A stretch of 64,000 nt of DNA from Methylomonas koyamae (GTDB taxonomy: Bacteria; Pseudomonadota; Gammaproteobacteria; Methylococcales; Methylomonadaceae). Where the stretch lies: NCBI RefSeq assembly GCF_019669905.1, contig NZ_AP019777.1, positions 2,356,001 through 2,420,000 of the forward strand, written 5' to 3'. The notes beneath the pieces are model-generated. The model was not told where the DNA came from. It made no database searches and was given only the letters and a program-made list of their open reading frames with translations. The translations under genes were made by a program, and so were the position numbers. Every line of letters starts with the position of its first letter. Position 1 is the stretch's first letter. Positions 9,620-18,674 of this stretch are shown piece by piece.

Positions 9620-10723
9620 ATGAATCAATTTTTACAACTTGCCTTGGAAGGCGTTCAGCAACTGATGCCTTACGTGCCGGGTAAACCGGCGGAAGAATTG
9701 CAGCGCGAGCTGGGTCTGAGCGAAGTCATCAAGCTGGCGTCCAACGAAAATCCGCTCGGCACCGGCCGCAAGGTGGCCGAAGCGATTCAGAACACCTTAC
9801 CGGAAATCGCCCGCTATCCGGACGGCAGCGGCTACGCCTTGAAAACCACGATTTCGGCCCGCTGGGGTGTGGACCTTGCTCAAATTACGCTCGGCAACGG
9901 TTCCAGCGAGATTCTGGAACTGGTCATGCGTACCTTCGTCGCTCCCGAGCACGAAGTCGTATTCGCTCAGCATGCTTTCGCTCTATATCCGATTCTGACT
10001 CAGGCGGTCGGTGCCAAAGCCGTGGTCGTGCCGGCCAAGAATTATGGTCACGATCTGGACGCAATGCGGGCGGCGGTGACAGCTAAGACCCGGGTGGTAT
10101 TCATCGCCAACCCGAATAACCCGACCGGTACTTTGTTGGCACCGCAAGCCGTGGAAGATTTCGTCGCCTCGCTGCCGAAATCGGTGCTGTGCGTGCTGGA
10201 CGAAGCCTATTACGAATTCGTCGATCCGGCGCTGCGCACCGAATCCATGCAGTGGCCGAGCCAATATCCCAACCTGATTATTGCCCGCACCTTTTCCAAA
10301 GCTTACGGGCTGGCCGGTCTGCGCATCGGTTTCGGCGTGTCGTCGCCGGAAGTGGCGGATTTGCTGAATCGAGTCCGCCAGCCGTTCAACGGCAACATGC
10401 TGGCATTGGCGGCGGCGGAAGCGGCGATGACTGACGCTGACTATCTGGCCGAGACCGTGGCGGTCAACAACGCCGGCATGGCGCAATTGACCTCCGCTTT
10501 CAAGGCTTTGGATTTGCCGTGGATTCCGTCGTCCGGCAATTTCGTGTCGGTGGACATGAAACAAGCGGCCTTGCCGCTGTATCAAGCTTTATTGCAAAAA
10601 GGCGTTATCGTCAGGCCAGTGGCCAATTACGAAATGCCGAATCATTTGCGGGTTAGTATCGGCACCCAGCGAGAAAACCAAATCTTCATCGACGCTTTGA
10701 CGCAGGTGTTGCAAGGTGTTTAA
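9620..10723 (+). CDS. hisC: Histidinol-phosphate aminotransferase (HisC-type, in aromatic operon)
   Basis: Class I/II PLP aminotransferase of 367 residues. Motifs include KLASNENPLG, NPNNPTGT and the PLP-lysine region RTFSKAYGLAGLRIG. Its position between pheA and tyrA is the classical site of the aromatic-operon HisC homologue (hisHb) in pseudomonads, which can also act on aromatic keto acids. A second hisC in a histidine operon elsewhere is therefore possible. The stop overlaps the tyrA start by 8 bp. Confidence 0.93.
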   Translation: MNQFLQLALEGVQQLMPYVPGKPAEELQRELGLSEVIKLASNENPLGTGRKVAEAIQNTLPEIARYPDGSGYALKTTISARWGVDLAQITLGNGSSEILELVMRTFVAPEHEVVFAQHAFALYPILTQAVGAKAVVVPAKNYGHDLDAMRAAVTAKTRVVFIANPNNPTGTLLAPQAVEDFVASLPKSVLCVLDEAYYEFVDPALRTESMQWPSQYPNLIIARTFSKAYGLAGLRIGFGVSSPEVADLLNRVRQPFNGNMLALAAAEAAMTDADYLAETVAVNNAGMAQLTSAFKALDLPWIPSSGNFVSVDMKQAALPLYQALLQKGVIVRPVANYEMPNHLRVSIGTQRENQIFIDALTQVLQGV

Positions 10724-11597
10724 GCGCCTGTGCATCATCGGCATCGGTCTGATCGGCGGTTCTATCGCCAAGGCCGTCCGCGCCGAAGGCTTGTGTCAGC
10801 AGGTAGTAGCGTTGGGACGGGAAAAGAATTTACCGAATATGCAGCGTGCATTGGAATTAGGCGTGGTCGATGCGGTATACACCGATGCCGCGCAAGCGAT
10901 GGTCGGGACCGATTGCGTCATCATTTGCACGCCCGTCGGCAGCATGCAGGCCATCTTTGCGCAACTGAAACCGTATTGGAATCCGCAAGCGATATACAGC
11001 GACGCCGGTAGCACCAAAGGCAGTGTGGTCGAGGCGGCGCGAGCGGTGTTCGGCGAGGTACCGAGCAATTTCGTGCCGGCGCATCCGATTGCCGGTGCCG
11101 AGCGTAGCGGTGTTGAAGCGGCGATGGCCGATTTGTACCGTAACCGCCGCGTAATCGTTACGCCGTTGCCGAATACCGATCCCCAAGCTGCTGACAGACT
11201 CAGCGAACTCTGGCAGCGTATCGGCGCCAGCGTATCGGTGATGGCTGTCGAGCATCACGATACCGTGTTGGCGGCGACCAGTCATTTGCCGCATATCCTG
11301 GCTTTCGCCTTGGTCGGCATGCTGGGACGCAAGGATGAGCAGCGCGAAATTTTCAAATATGCCGCCGGCGGTTTCAAGGACTTCAGCCGCATCGCCTCTA
11401 GCGATCCGACCATGTGGCAGGATATTTGTCTGGCCAATAAACAGGAAATTATTCCGCTGATTCAACAATTTCAAACCGAACTCGGCCAATTCGAACGCAT
11501 GCTGCAGGCTGACGACGCGCAAGCTTTGTTCGACGCCTTCAGCTATGCCAAGCAAGCCCGGCAACGTTTTCTCGAAACTTTTGACGATCCAACTTAA
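10716..11597 (+). CDS. tyrA: Prephenate/arogenate dehydrogenase
   Basis: NAD(P)-dependent oxidative decarboxylation of prephenate (or arogenate) in tyrosine synthesis. The 293-residue protein starts with a Rossmann fold (CIIGIGLIGGSIAKA) and has the family HPIAGAERSG segment and SHLPH. The GTG start at 10716 lies inside the end of hisC. In Pseudomonas tyrA and aroA are fused; here they are separate genes 5 bp apart. No ACT domain is present. Confidence 0.95.
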   Translation: MFKRLCIIGIGLIGGSIAKAVRAEGLCQQVVALGREKNLPNMQRALELGVVDAVYTDAAQAMVGTDCVIICTPVGSMQAIFAQLKPYWNPQAIYSDAGSTKGSVVEAARAVFGEVPSNFVPAHPIAGAERSGVEAAMADLYRNRRVIVTPLPNTDPQAADRLSELWQRIGASVSVMAVEHHDTVLAATSHLPHILAFALVGMLGRKDEQREIFKYAAGGFKDFSRIASSDPTMWQDICLANKQEIIPLIQQFQTELGQFERMLQADDAQALFDAFSYAKQARQRFLETFDDPT

Positions 11598-11602
11598 CCA
11601 CT

Positions 11603-12922
11603 ATGTCCTCATCCACTAACGTCATATTCCAAGTCCAACCCGGCGGCCGCCTGAACGGCGAAATCCGCGTACCCGGCGACAAATCCATGTCGCACCGCTC
11701 GATCATGCTCGGTTCGCTGGCCGAAGGCGTCACTCACGTCACCGGCTTTTTGAACGCCGAGGACGCGATTTCCACCTTGGAAGCGTTTCGGGCAATGGGT
11801 GTGCAAATCGAAGGTCCGGTCAATGGCGAAGTGACGATACACGGTGTGGGTAAGCACGGCCTGAAAGCGCCGGACAAGCCGTTATATCTGGGTAACTCCG
11901 GCACCTCTATGCGTTTGCTGTCCGGTCTGTTGGCCGGTCAAGCCTTCGATACCGTGTTGACTGGGGACAAGTCGCTGGAATCGCGGCCGATGAAGCGGGT
12001 GACTGTGCCATTGGCGGAAATGGGTGCCGAAATCGAAACCCAGCCCAACGGTACCGCGCCGCTGCATATCAAAGGAAAGGCTGGTAAGTTGAAAGGCATG
12101 CATTACGACATGCCGATCGCCAGCGCCCAGGTCAAGTCTTGCTTGTTACTGGCAGGCATGTACGCGGAAGGCGAGACCAGCGTCACCGAACCGGCGCCGA
12201 CCCGCGACCATACCGAGCGCATGCTGGCTGGTTTCGGCTATCCCGTTATCCGTGACGGCGCCACCGCGAAAATCAGCAGCGAAGGTAAGTTGACCGCGAC
12301 CAACATCGACGTGCCCAGCGACATTTCCTCGGCGGCGTTCTTTTTGGTCGGCGCCAGCATTGCTCCGAATTCCGACGTCACCCTGAAGCATGTCGGCATC
12401 AACCCGACCCGCACCGGCGTGATCGACATTTTGCGTCTGATGGGCGCCAATATCGAAGTACTCAACGAGCGCGAAGTCGGCGGCGAGCCGGTAGCCGATT
12501 TGCGCGTGCGTTCTGCTTCCTTAAAAGGCATCAATATTCCAGAACACTTGGTGCCGCTGGCGATCGACGAGTTTCCGGTGCTGTTTGTTGCCGCGTCTTG
12601 CGCCGAAGGTCAAACCGTATTGACCGGCGCAGAGGAATTGCGAGTTAAGGAATCAGACCGGATTCAGGTCATGGCGGACGGTTTACAAATCCTCGGTATC
12701 GACGCCCAGCCGACCAAAGACGGCATGGTCATCAACGGCGGCCAATTGGGTAGCGGCGAAGTCGACTCGCACGGCGATCACCGCATCGCGATGTCGTTCT
12801 CGATTGCCGGCCTGCGCGCCAACGGCCCGATTACGATTAACGATTGCGCCAACGTCAATACCTCGTTCAAGGAATTCCCGACGTTGGCGACGCAATTGGG
12901 TCTGAAATTGGGCACGCTATAA
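11603..12922 (+). CDS. aroA: 3-phosphoshikimate 1-carboxyvinyltransferase (EPSP synthase)
   Basis: Sixth step of the shikimate pathway, joining PEP to shikimate-3-phosphate. The protein has 439 residues. Substrate-binding motifs are PGDKSMSHRS near the N-terminus, LGNSGTSMRLL, and the C-terminal RVKESDRI with DHRIAMSF. It is 5 bp after tyrA and 2 bp before cmk. A longer frame for cmk starts inside aroA but is not needed. Confidence 0.98.
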   Translation: MSSSTNVIFQVQPGGRLNGEIRVPGDKSMSHRSIMLGSLAEGVTHVTGFLNAEDAISTLEAFRAMGVQIEGPVNGEVTIHGVGKHGLKAPDKPLYLGNSGTSMRLLSGLLAGQAFDTVLTGDKSLESRPMKRVTVPLAEMGAEIETQPNGTAPLHIKGKAGKLKGMHYDMPIASAQVKSCLLLAGMYAEGETSVTEPAPTRDHTERMLAGFGYPVIRDGATAKISSEGKLTATNIDVPSDISSAAFFLVGASIAPNSDVTLKHVGINPTRTGVIDILRLMGANIEVLNEREVGGEPVADLRVRSASLKGINIPEHLVPLAIDEFPVLFVAASCAEGQTVLTGAEELRVKESDRIQVMADGLQILGIDAQPTKDGMVINGGQLGSGEVDSHGDHRIAMSFSIAGLRANGPITINDCANVNTSFKEFPTLATQLGLKLGTL

Positions 12923-12924
12923 CG

Positions 12925-13581
12925 ATGTCGATTCCAGTTTTAACGATAGACGGCCCCAGCGGGGCCGGTAAGGGCACCGTCAGTCGGGCGGTCTCGAAAA
13001 TTTTGGGCTGGCATTATCTGGATAGCGGATCGATATACCGGTCGTTGGCGGTTGCGGTTTTGGATGCCGGTCTGGACTTGAACGACGTTGCCAAAATTTG
13101 CGCTGTCGCTGAAGCGATGTCGTTAGAATTCGAATGCGGCGACGAACTCGTGGTGCGGCTCAACGGTGGCGATATTTCCGGCCGCTTGGCGACCGAAACT
13201 ACCGGCAATGCCGCCTCGATTATCGCTGCCTATCCGGAAGTCAGAGCGATATTGCTACAAAAACAAAAGGATTTTCAACAACTTCCGGGGTTGGTCGCTG
13301 ACGGGCGCGACATGGGCAGCGTGGTCTTTCCCGAAGCGAAATACAAGGTTTATCTGACCGCCAGTGCCGAAGAAAGGGCGTTGCGTAGATATAAACAGTT
13401 GATTGAAAAGGGAATTGATGCTAACCTTCCGCAAATCACTCGGGAGATAGAGGAGCGCGATCGTCGCGATAGCCAGCGGGCGTCTGCGCCGCTCACCGTG
13501 CCTGAAGGGGCGCATTATATCGATTCATCCAGCTTGTCTATTCAACAGGTGATTGATCAGGTAGTAAATTTAGTCGAATGA
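12925..13581 (+). CDS. cmk: Cytidylate kinase
   Basis: Phosphorylates (d)CMP to (d)CDP. The P-loop GPSGAGKGT is near the N-terminus, and the later motifs [11 protein letters not shown] and R-R-Y-K-Q-L fit the family. Start chosen at ATG 12925 (218 residues, normal length, [13 protein letters not shown]); a longer frame from 12844 would add 27 unrelated residues overlapping aroA. It is 97 bp ahead of rpsA, a pairing conserved in many proteobacteria. Confidence 0.97.
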   Translation: MSIPVLTIDGPSGAGKGTVSRAVSKILGWHYLDSGSIYRSLAVAVLDAGLDLNDVAKICAVAEAMSLEFECGDELVVRLNGGDISGRLATETTGNAASIIAAYPEVRAILLQKQKDFQQLPGLVADGRDMGSVVFPEAKYKVYLTASAEERALRRYKQLIEKGIDANLPQITREIEERDRRDSQRASAPLTVPEGAHYIDSSSLSIQQVIDQVVNLVE

Positions 13582-13594
13582 GACTTTTGGCAGT

Positions 13595-13629
13595 TATCGG
13601 CGCGAGCCGATAGCTTTTATTAATTTTTT
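13595..13629 (+). promoter_or_regulatory. Hairpin and U-rich tract in the rpsA leader
   Basis: A 7-bp perfect stem TATCGGC (13595-13601) / GCCGATA (13606-13612) is closed by a GCGA (GNRA) tetraloop. It is followed by TTTT and then TTTTTT within 17 nt. It lies in the 97-nt gap between cmk and rpsA. It could be a weak terminator or attenuator, or an S1 autoregulatory leader; S1 is known to repress its own mRNA in E. coli. Confidence 0.5.
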
Positions 13630-13678
13630 GATAATTGTTAAAACTTGCTGGTGTTGTGGCAAGTTTGGGAAAGTAAAG

Positions 13679-15340
13679 ATGGGCGAAAGCTTTGCAGAGT
13701 TGTTTGAAGAGAGTTATGCCAAGACCGAAATGCGTCCTGGCGCGATGTTGATCGGTACCGTTGTCGACATCGAAAACGAGTTTGTCATCGTCAGTACACA
13801 GGCGAAATCGGAAGGTGTCATTCCAAAATGGCAATTCCTGAATGCCGACGGCGACTTGGAAGTCAATATCGGTGACGAGATCGAAGTAGCTCTCGATCTG
13901 TTCGAAGATGGCTTGGGCGCCACTCTTCTTTCCCGCGACAAAGCCAAGAAAAGCAAAGCGTGGGCTGAATTGGAAAAGGCCTTCGAAACGCAAGAAACCG
14001 TTATCGGCCGTATTAACGGCAAAGTTCGCGGCGGTTTCACCGTGGCAGTCGGCGCGCTGCGCGCGTTCTTGCCGGGTTCTCTGGTTGACGTGCGTCCGAT
14101 TCGCGACACCGCGTTTTTGGAAAACCGCGATCTTGAATTCAAGGTCATCAAAATCGACCAAAAACGTAACAACGTCGTGTTGTCACGTCGCGCGGTCGTC
14201 GAAAGCGAATACAGCGCAGAGCGCGAAGAATTGGTTAAAACGCTGCAAGACGGCGCGATCGTTACCGGTATCGTTAAGAACCTCACCGATTACGGTGCGT
14301 TTATCGATCTGGGCGGCGTCGACGGCCTGCTGCATATCACCGACATGGCATGGCGCCGCGTTCGCCATCCGTCCGAGTGCGTAGAGATCGGCCAGGAAGT
14401 CAAAGTCAAAGTCCTGAAATTCGACAAAGACAAAACTCGCGTGTCTTTGGGCATGAAACAAATGGATGAAGATCCATGGCAAAACATCGCCCGCCGTTAC
14501 CCGGCCGGCACCCGCGTGTTCGGTAAAGTCAACAACCTGACCGATTACGGTTGCTTCGTGGAAATCGAAGAAGGCGTCGAAGGTTTGGTGCACGTTTCCG
14601 AAATGGACTGGACCAACAAAAACGTCAACCCATCCAAAGTCGTTCAGTTGGGCGATGAAGTTGAAGTCATGGTTCTGGAAATCGACGAAGAACGCCGCCG
14701 TATTTCTCTGGGTATGAAACAGTGCAAATCCAATCCTTGGGACGAATTTGCCGCTACCCATAACAAAGGCGACAAAATCACCGGCAAAATCAAATCGATC
14801 ACCGATTTCGGTATCTTTATCGGTCTGGAAGGCGGCATCGACGGTCTGGTGCATATGTCCGACATCTCCTGGAACGAGAACGACGAAGAAGCGATTCGCA
14901 ACTACAAAAAAGGCGACGAAGTCGAAACCGTTATTTTGGCGGTGGACTCCGAGCGCGAACGCATCTCGTTGGGCATCAAACAACTGGAGCAAGATCCTTT
15001 CCAAAACTACATCGCGCTGCATGAAAAAGGCAGCTTGGTGAAAGGCACCGTCAAAGAAGTCGACGCCAAAGGCGCCATCGTGACCTTGGCCGACAATGTG
15101 GAAGGTTATTTGCGAGCTTCCGAGATTCAGCGCGACCGCGTCGAAGATGCCAGCAAACTGCTGAAAGCGGGCGATGAAATCGAAGCTAAATTCGTCGGTG
15201 TCGATAAGAAAACCAAGTCTATTTCTTTGTCCATCAAAGCGAAGGATGCGGAAGAAGAGTCCAACGCGATTAAAGATTACTCGCAACAAAATGCAGGTAC
15301 TGCAACGTTGGGCGACATCTTCAAACAAATGGACAAGTAA
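13679..15340 (+). CDS. rpsA: 30S ribosomal protein S1
   Basis: RNA-binding ribosomal protein that helps initiate translation on structured or weak-SD messages. At 553 residues it matches the six-S1-domain form of gammaproteobacteria; repeated V-x-L-T-D-Y-G-(A/C)-F-(I/V) and SLGMKQ segments mark the domains. Start chosen at ATG 13679 ([13 protein letters not shown]) rather than an upstream TTG frame. The gene ends with a clear intrinsic terminator. Codon use is noticeably more biased than in its neighbours, as expected for a highly expressed gene (impression from reading, not computed). Confidence 0.98.
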   Translation: MGESFAELFEESYAKTEMRPGAMLIGTVVDIENEFVIVSTQAKSEGVIPKWQFLNADGDLEVNIGDEIEVALDLFEDGLGATLLSRDKAKKSKAWAELEKAFETQETVIGRINGKVRGGFTVAVGALRAFLPGSLVDVRPIRDTAFLENRDLEFKVIKIDQKRNNVVLSRRAVVESEYSAEREELVKTLQDGAIVTGIVKNLTDYGAFIDLGGVDGLLHITDMAWRRVRHPSECVEIGQEVKVKVLKFDKDKTRVSLGMKQMDEDPWQNIARRYPAGTRVFGKVNNLTDYGCFVEIEEGVEGLVHVSEMDWTNKNVNPSKVVQLGDEVEVMVLEIDEERRRISLGMKQCKSNPWDEFAATHNKGDKITGKIKSITDFGIFIGLEGGIDGLVHMSDISWNENDEEAIRNYKKGDEVETVILAVDSERERISLGIKQLEQDPFQNYIALHEKGSLVKGTVKEVDAKGAIVTLADNVEGYLRASEIQRDRVEDASKLLKAGDEIEAKFVGVDKKTKSISLSIKAKDAEEESNAIKDYSQQNAGTATLGDIFKQMDK

Positions 15341-15355
15341 TAAAACCATCTCCGA

Positions 15356-15389
15356 GGGTGGCATGGGTGTACTCATGCCACCCTTTTTT
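15356..15389 (+). terminator. Intrinsic terminator after rpsA
   Basis: Perfect 10-bp stem GGGTGGCATG (15356-15365) / CATGCCACCC (15374-15383), 8-nt loop, followed directly by six T (15384-15389). It separates rpsA from ihfB, so ihfB relies on read-through or on its own promoter. Confidence 0.9.
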
Positions 15390-15407
15390 GATTATTCAGG
15401 GCTGGAT

Positions 15408-15713
15408 GTGACGAAATCAGAATTGATAGAGATGCTGGCGAGAAAACAGCCGCATCTCGCGCTTAAAGATGTGGAATTGGCGGTCAGATGTGTTGTCGAT
15501 CACTTGAGCGATACATTGGCCAGTGGCGAACGAATCGAAATTAGAGGCTTTGGCAGTTTTTCATTACACCACCGCTCCGCCCGCTTGGGCAGAAATCCGA
15601 AAACCGGAGATTCGGTCTCGCTGACGGAGAAGCACGTACCTCATTTCAAGCCTGGAAAGGAATTGCGCGACATGGTCGATGCTTCCAGGGAAAAATACAA
15701 AATAGTCGATTAA
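15408..15713 (+). CDS. ihfB: Integration host factor subunit beta
   Basis: DNA-bending histone-like protein that pairs with IHF-alpha. Start chosen at GTG 15408, giving 101 residues beginning V-T-K-S-E-L-I-E, which aligns with the MTKSELIE start of IhfB; upstream ATGs in the same frame lie in the rpsA terminator. The signature [12 protein letters not shown] followed by [13 protein letters not shown] is present, as is the [10 protein letters not shown] beta-arm segment. The rpsA-ihfB order is conserved in gammaproteobacteria. Confidence 0.93.
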   Translation: MTKSELIEMLARKQPHLALKDVELAVRCVVDHLSDTLASGERIEIRGFGSFSLHHRSARLGRNPKTGDSVSLTEKHVPHFKPGKELRDMVDASREKYKIVD

Positions 15714-15818
15714 CCCCTTATTCGGAACGGAGCATCCGGCTTCGTTCCGCTACTGCAGGACTCGGGCACCACGCAAGGCAATACTGCCGGCAATGCACGG
15801 CCTGAATTCATCCCGGCC

Positions 15819-16811
15819 TTGGGGCCGCCAATCCGCTTACAGATATCGGCAGTGAGCTCATTCCACCATCACTACAACTACGATCCGGGATACGGCTGTA
15901 GCCTCGACGATTTGTTGGCAATTCCGGCGCCGGAGGAAAATCCCGATTTTTGCCGGTTCTGGCGCGACAAATACCGGCAAGCCGTCAATATCGCAGCGGA
16001 TTACGCGCTGACCTACCAGTGCTCTCGCGCCGGTTACCGGGTCTACGATATAAGCTACCGTTCCACCGGGGATTTCGCCATCGGCGGCTGGCTGTTGGAG
16101 CCGGAAAATCAAGCGGTAACGCAAGCCATCGTCGTCGGCCACGGCTACGGCGGCAGGGAGCAACCGGATTACCATCTGCAAATTGGCGGAGCCGCTTTGT
16201 TGTTCCCGTGCATGCGCGGTATCTCGCGCAGCCGCAACGGTAGTTTGCCGGAACAGCCAAACCTGCATGTATTGCATGCGATAGAAGATCCGAACCAGTA
16301 CGTGATTGGCGGTTGCGTCGAGGATATCTGGCTAGCCGTAACGGTGCTCGCCGCCATTTATCCGCAATGCGCCGAGCGTATCGGCTATATGGGAATCAGC
16401 TTTGGCGGCGGGCTCGGTGCATTGGCCGCGCCGTGGGACCTAAGAATCAAACGGCTGCATTTGAACGTGCCGACCTTCGGCAACCAGCCGTTGCGCTTGA
16501 GCTTGCCCAGCAGCGGCAGTGCGGCCGCGCTGAAGGCCCATAGCCAACACCACCCTCGCATTTTTGACACATTGGCCTATTACGATGCCGCGGTTGCTGC
16601 GCGCCATGCCGTGCAGCCGTTACACGCGGCAGTCGCATTATTCGATCCCGTCGTCGCGCCGCCCGGACAATTTGCGATTTATAACGCCTGGTCCGGCGAG
16701 AAACGTTTGTTCGTGTTGGAAGCCGGGCATTTCGAATACCCGCGCCAACACGAACAGGATCGACAATTGGTTGCTGAATTGCAGCAATTTTTCGGAGTAT
16801 CGCCCGTTTAG
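15819..16811 (+). CDS. Acetyl xylan esterase/cephalosporin-C deacetylase-like alpha/beta hydrolase
   Basis: Hydrolase of up to 330 residues resembling the AXE1 family. Counting from 15819, the nucleophile is Ser194 in GISFGGGLG, the acid probably Asp276 in FDPVVAPP, the base probably His304 in GHFEYP, and the oxyanion region GHGYGGR is at 108-113. The start is uncertain: TTG 15819 opens the frame, while GTG 15852 would give 319 residues; neither has a good ribosome site. It is 3 bp from the next esterase gene and upstream of an RND pump. No signal peptide is visible, so it is probably cytosolic. The substrate is unknown. Confidence 0.75.
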   Translation: MGPPIRLQISAVSSFHHHYNYDPGYGCSLDDLLAIPAPEENPDFCRFWRDKYRQAVNIAADYALTYQCSRAGYRVYDISYRSTGDFAIGGWLLEPENQAVTQAIVVGHGYGGREQPDYHLQIGGAALLFPCMRGISRSRNGSLPEQPNLHVLHAIEDPNQYVIGGCVEDIWLAVTVLAAIYPQCAERIGYMGISFGGGLGALAAPWDLRIKRLHLNVPTFGNQPLRLSLPSSGSAAALKAHSQHHPRIFDTLAYYDAAVAARHAVQPLHAAVALFDPVVAPPGQFAIYNAWSGEKRLFVLEAGHFEYPRQHEQDRQLVAELQQFFGVSPV

Positions 16812-16814
16812 GCT

Positions 16815-17543
16815 ATGAACCGCGAATACCACCATTGGTACAGCCCGCGACTCGGTAGAGACATGGAGTTTCTGGTATTCGGTCACGCCGGAGCCAAAGT
16901 CCTGATTTTTCCGACCCGCGACGGCCGTTTCTTCGAGTACGAAAATCTAGGTATCGTCGAACGGCTGCGCAATAAGATCGAGGCCGGTTACTTGCAGTTG
17001 TACTGCGTCGATAGCATCGACCACGAAACTTTTTACTGTTTTTGGCGAAAACCGCAAGACCGCATTCAACGCCACATGTATTTCGAAGATTATGTGTTGA
17101 ACGAGATCATGCCGTTCATGGCGCTGAAAAATCCGCATCCCTGCGTCATTGCGCACGGCTGCAGTTTGGGGGCTTTTCATGCCGCCAATATCGCGTTTCG
17201 CCATCCGCAATTGTTCAAAAAATTGGTGGCATTTTCCGGACGCTTCGATTTGACCCTGGAAGTCGAATGTTTCAAAAACCTGTTCGACGGCTATTACGAC
17301 GAAAATATTTACTTCCATACGCCGAGCCATTTTTTGCCTAATCTGGCCTGCGAAGCCCAATTGGCGGCCATCCGGCAGATGGACATTACCTTGGTGATCG
17401 GCAAGCAAGATCCGTTTCTGGCGAATAACCATGCGCTAAGCCGGGTTCTCGCCGAGAAAGGCGTGGCTCACGCGTTATACGAGTGGGAGGGGCGTGCCCA
17501 CCAGGGGCATTACTGGCGGCGCATGGCGCCGTTGTATCTCTGA
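16815..17543 (+). CDS. Putative esterase (alpha/beta hydrolase)
   Basis: Alpha/beta hydrolase of 242 residues of the esterase-D/COG4947-like type. The nucleophile elbow is HGCSLGA with Ser117; Asp199 (GKQDPF) and His229 or His232 (RAHQGHYW) are the likely partners. It lacks a signal peptide. It starts 3 bp after the previous hydrolase gene and ends 36 bp before the RND membrane fusion gene, suggesting one transcript. Function beyond hydrolysis of an ester or thioester is unknown. Confidence 0.75.
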   Translation: MNREYHHWYSPRLGRDMEFLVFGHAGAKVLIFPTRDGRFFEYENLGIVERLRNKIEAGYLQLYCVDSIDHETFYCFWRKPQDRIQRHMYFEDYVLNEIMPFMALKNPHPCVIAHGCSLGAFHAANIAFRHPQLFKKLVAFSGRFDLTLEVECFKNLFDGYYDENIYFHTPSHFLPNLACEAQLAAIRQMDITLVIGKQDPFLANNHALSRVLAEKGVAHALYEWEGRAHQGHYWRRMAPLYL

Positions 17544-17579
17544 TAAACTGGCAACTTTTTTTAAGCTTGGCGTCGCCGC

Positions 17580-18674
17580 ATGATTAAGCGCATTTTGTGG
17601 GTAGTGTTGTTTACCGTGTTGCTGCTCGGCGGCTTGTTCGGTCTGAAGTTTAGGCAAATCAATCAAGCGATCGAGCACATGCAACCGCCGCCGCCCGCAG
17701 TTGTGGCGTTAGCCGAGGTCCGCCGCGAACAATGGCCAGCTAAGATCGCCAGTGTCGGCAGTCTGCGCGCAGTGGCCGGGATAAACCTCAGCAACGAGGT
17801 CGCCGGACAAATCAAAGCCATTCATTTCCAGTCCGGCCAATCCGTTAAACAAGGCCAACTACTACTCGAATTGGACAGCGCCACCGATCAAGCCGAACTC
17901 AAGGGCCTCGAAGCCGAGTTGCGTCTGGCCGAATTGCACTACCAACGTAGCGCGCAGATGTTGGAAAAAAAATTCGTCTCCCAGGCCGACTACGATCAAA
18001 ACCTGGCGTTGTTGGATAAAGCCAAAGCCGCCGTCGCCGCCAAGCAAAGCGTGATCGCCAAAAAACAGATCAAGGCGCCGTTCGACGGCGAGATCGGTAT
18101 CCGCCAAGTCGACCTCGGCCAGTATCTGGCGGAAGGCTCGGCCATTGTCAATCTGGAAAAACTCGACCCGATCTACCTGGATTTCAGCTTGCCGGAACGC
18201 CAACTCGGCCTACTGGGTAACGGCCAGCAGGTCGAAATCAACGTCGCCGCCTATCCCGAGCGTCGTTTCAGCGGCGCTATCACCGCTCTGAGCCCGGCCG
18301 TGGACCTGGGCAGCCGTGCCGTCAACATCCAGGCAAAATTCAACAACGCCCAGAAATTGCTGCGTCCCGGTATGTTTGCCCAAGTGGCGATCAATTCCGG
18401 AAAATCCAGCGAAGTATTGACCGTACCCGATACGGCGGTCACCTATAACCCTTACGGCGATTCGGTGTTTTTGGCGGTAACGGCCGGCAATGGATTAACG
18501 GTACAGAGCCGCCAGGTGCGGACCGGACAAAGCCGCGGCGGCAGAGTCGAAATCCTGGAAGGGTTGCAGGCGAGCGACCGGGTCGTCAGCGCCGGCCAGC
18601 TCAAATTGCGCAACGGCATGCCGATTACCGCCGACAGCCAGCCGGCACCCGGCGAGCGCGAGGCCGCGCAGTGA
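17580..18674 (+). CDS. RND efflux periplasmic adaptor (membrane fusion protein)
   Basis: Adaptor of 364 residues linking an inner membrane RND pump to an outer membrane channel. It has an N-terminal membrane anchor (about 4-24), a lipoyl/barrel-sandwich half (VAGQIKAIHFQSGQSVKQGQ), an alpha-helical hairpin about 95-150, the second lipoyl half (IKAPFDGEIGIRQVDLGQYL) and a beta-barrel domain with LDFSLPERQL and LRPGMFAQV. It overlaps the pump gene by 4 bp (GTGA). No outer membrane factor gene is nearby, so a shared TolC-type channel is likely. Confidence 0.92.
   Translation: MIKRILWVVLFTVLLLGGLFGLKFRQINQAIEHMQPPPPAVVALAEVRREQWPAKIASVGSLRAVAGINLSNEVAGQIKAIHFQSGQSVKQGQLLLELDSATDQAELKGLEAELRLAELHYQRSAQMLEKKFVSQADYDQNLALLDKAKAAVAAKQSVIAKKQIKAPFDGEIGIRQVDLGQYLAEGSAIVNLEKLDPIYLDFSLPERQLGLLGNGQQVEINVAAYPERRFSGAITALSPAVDLGSRAVNIQAKFNNAQKLLRPGMFAQVAINSGKSSEVLTVPDTAVTYNPYGDSVFLAVTAGNGLTVQSRQVRTGQSRGGRVEILEGLQASDRVVSAGQLKLRNGMPITADSQPAPGEREAAQ

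Noticed and set aside
15723..15749. Hairpin after ihfB (CGGAACG/CGTTCCG)
   Set aside because: Only 7 bp with a 13-nt loop and no U-tract; too weak to call a terminator.
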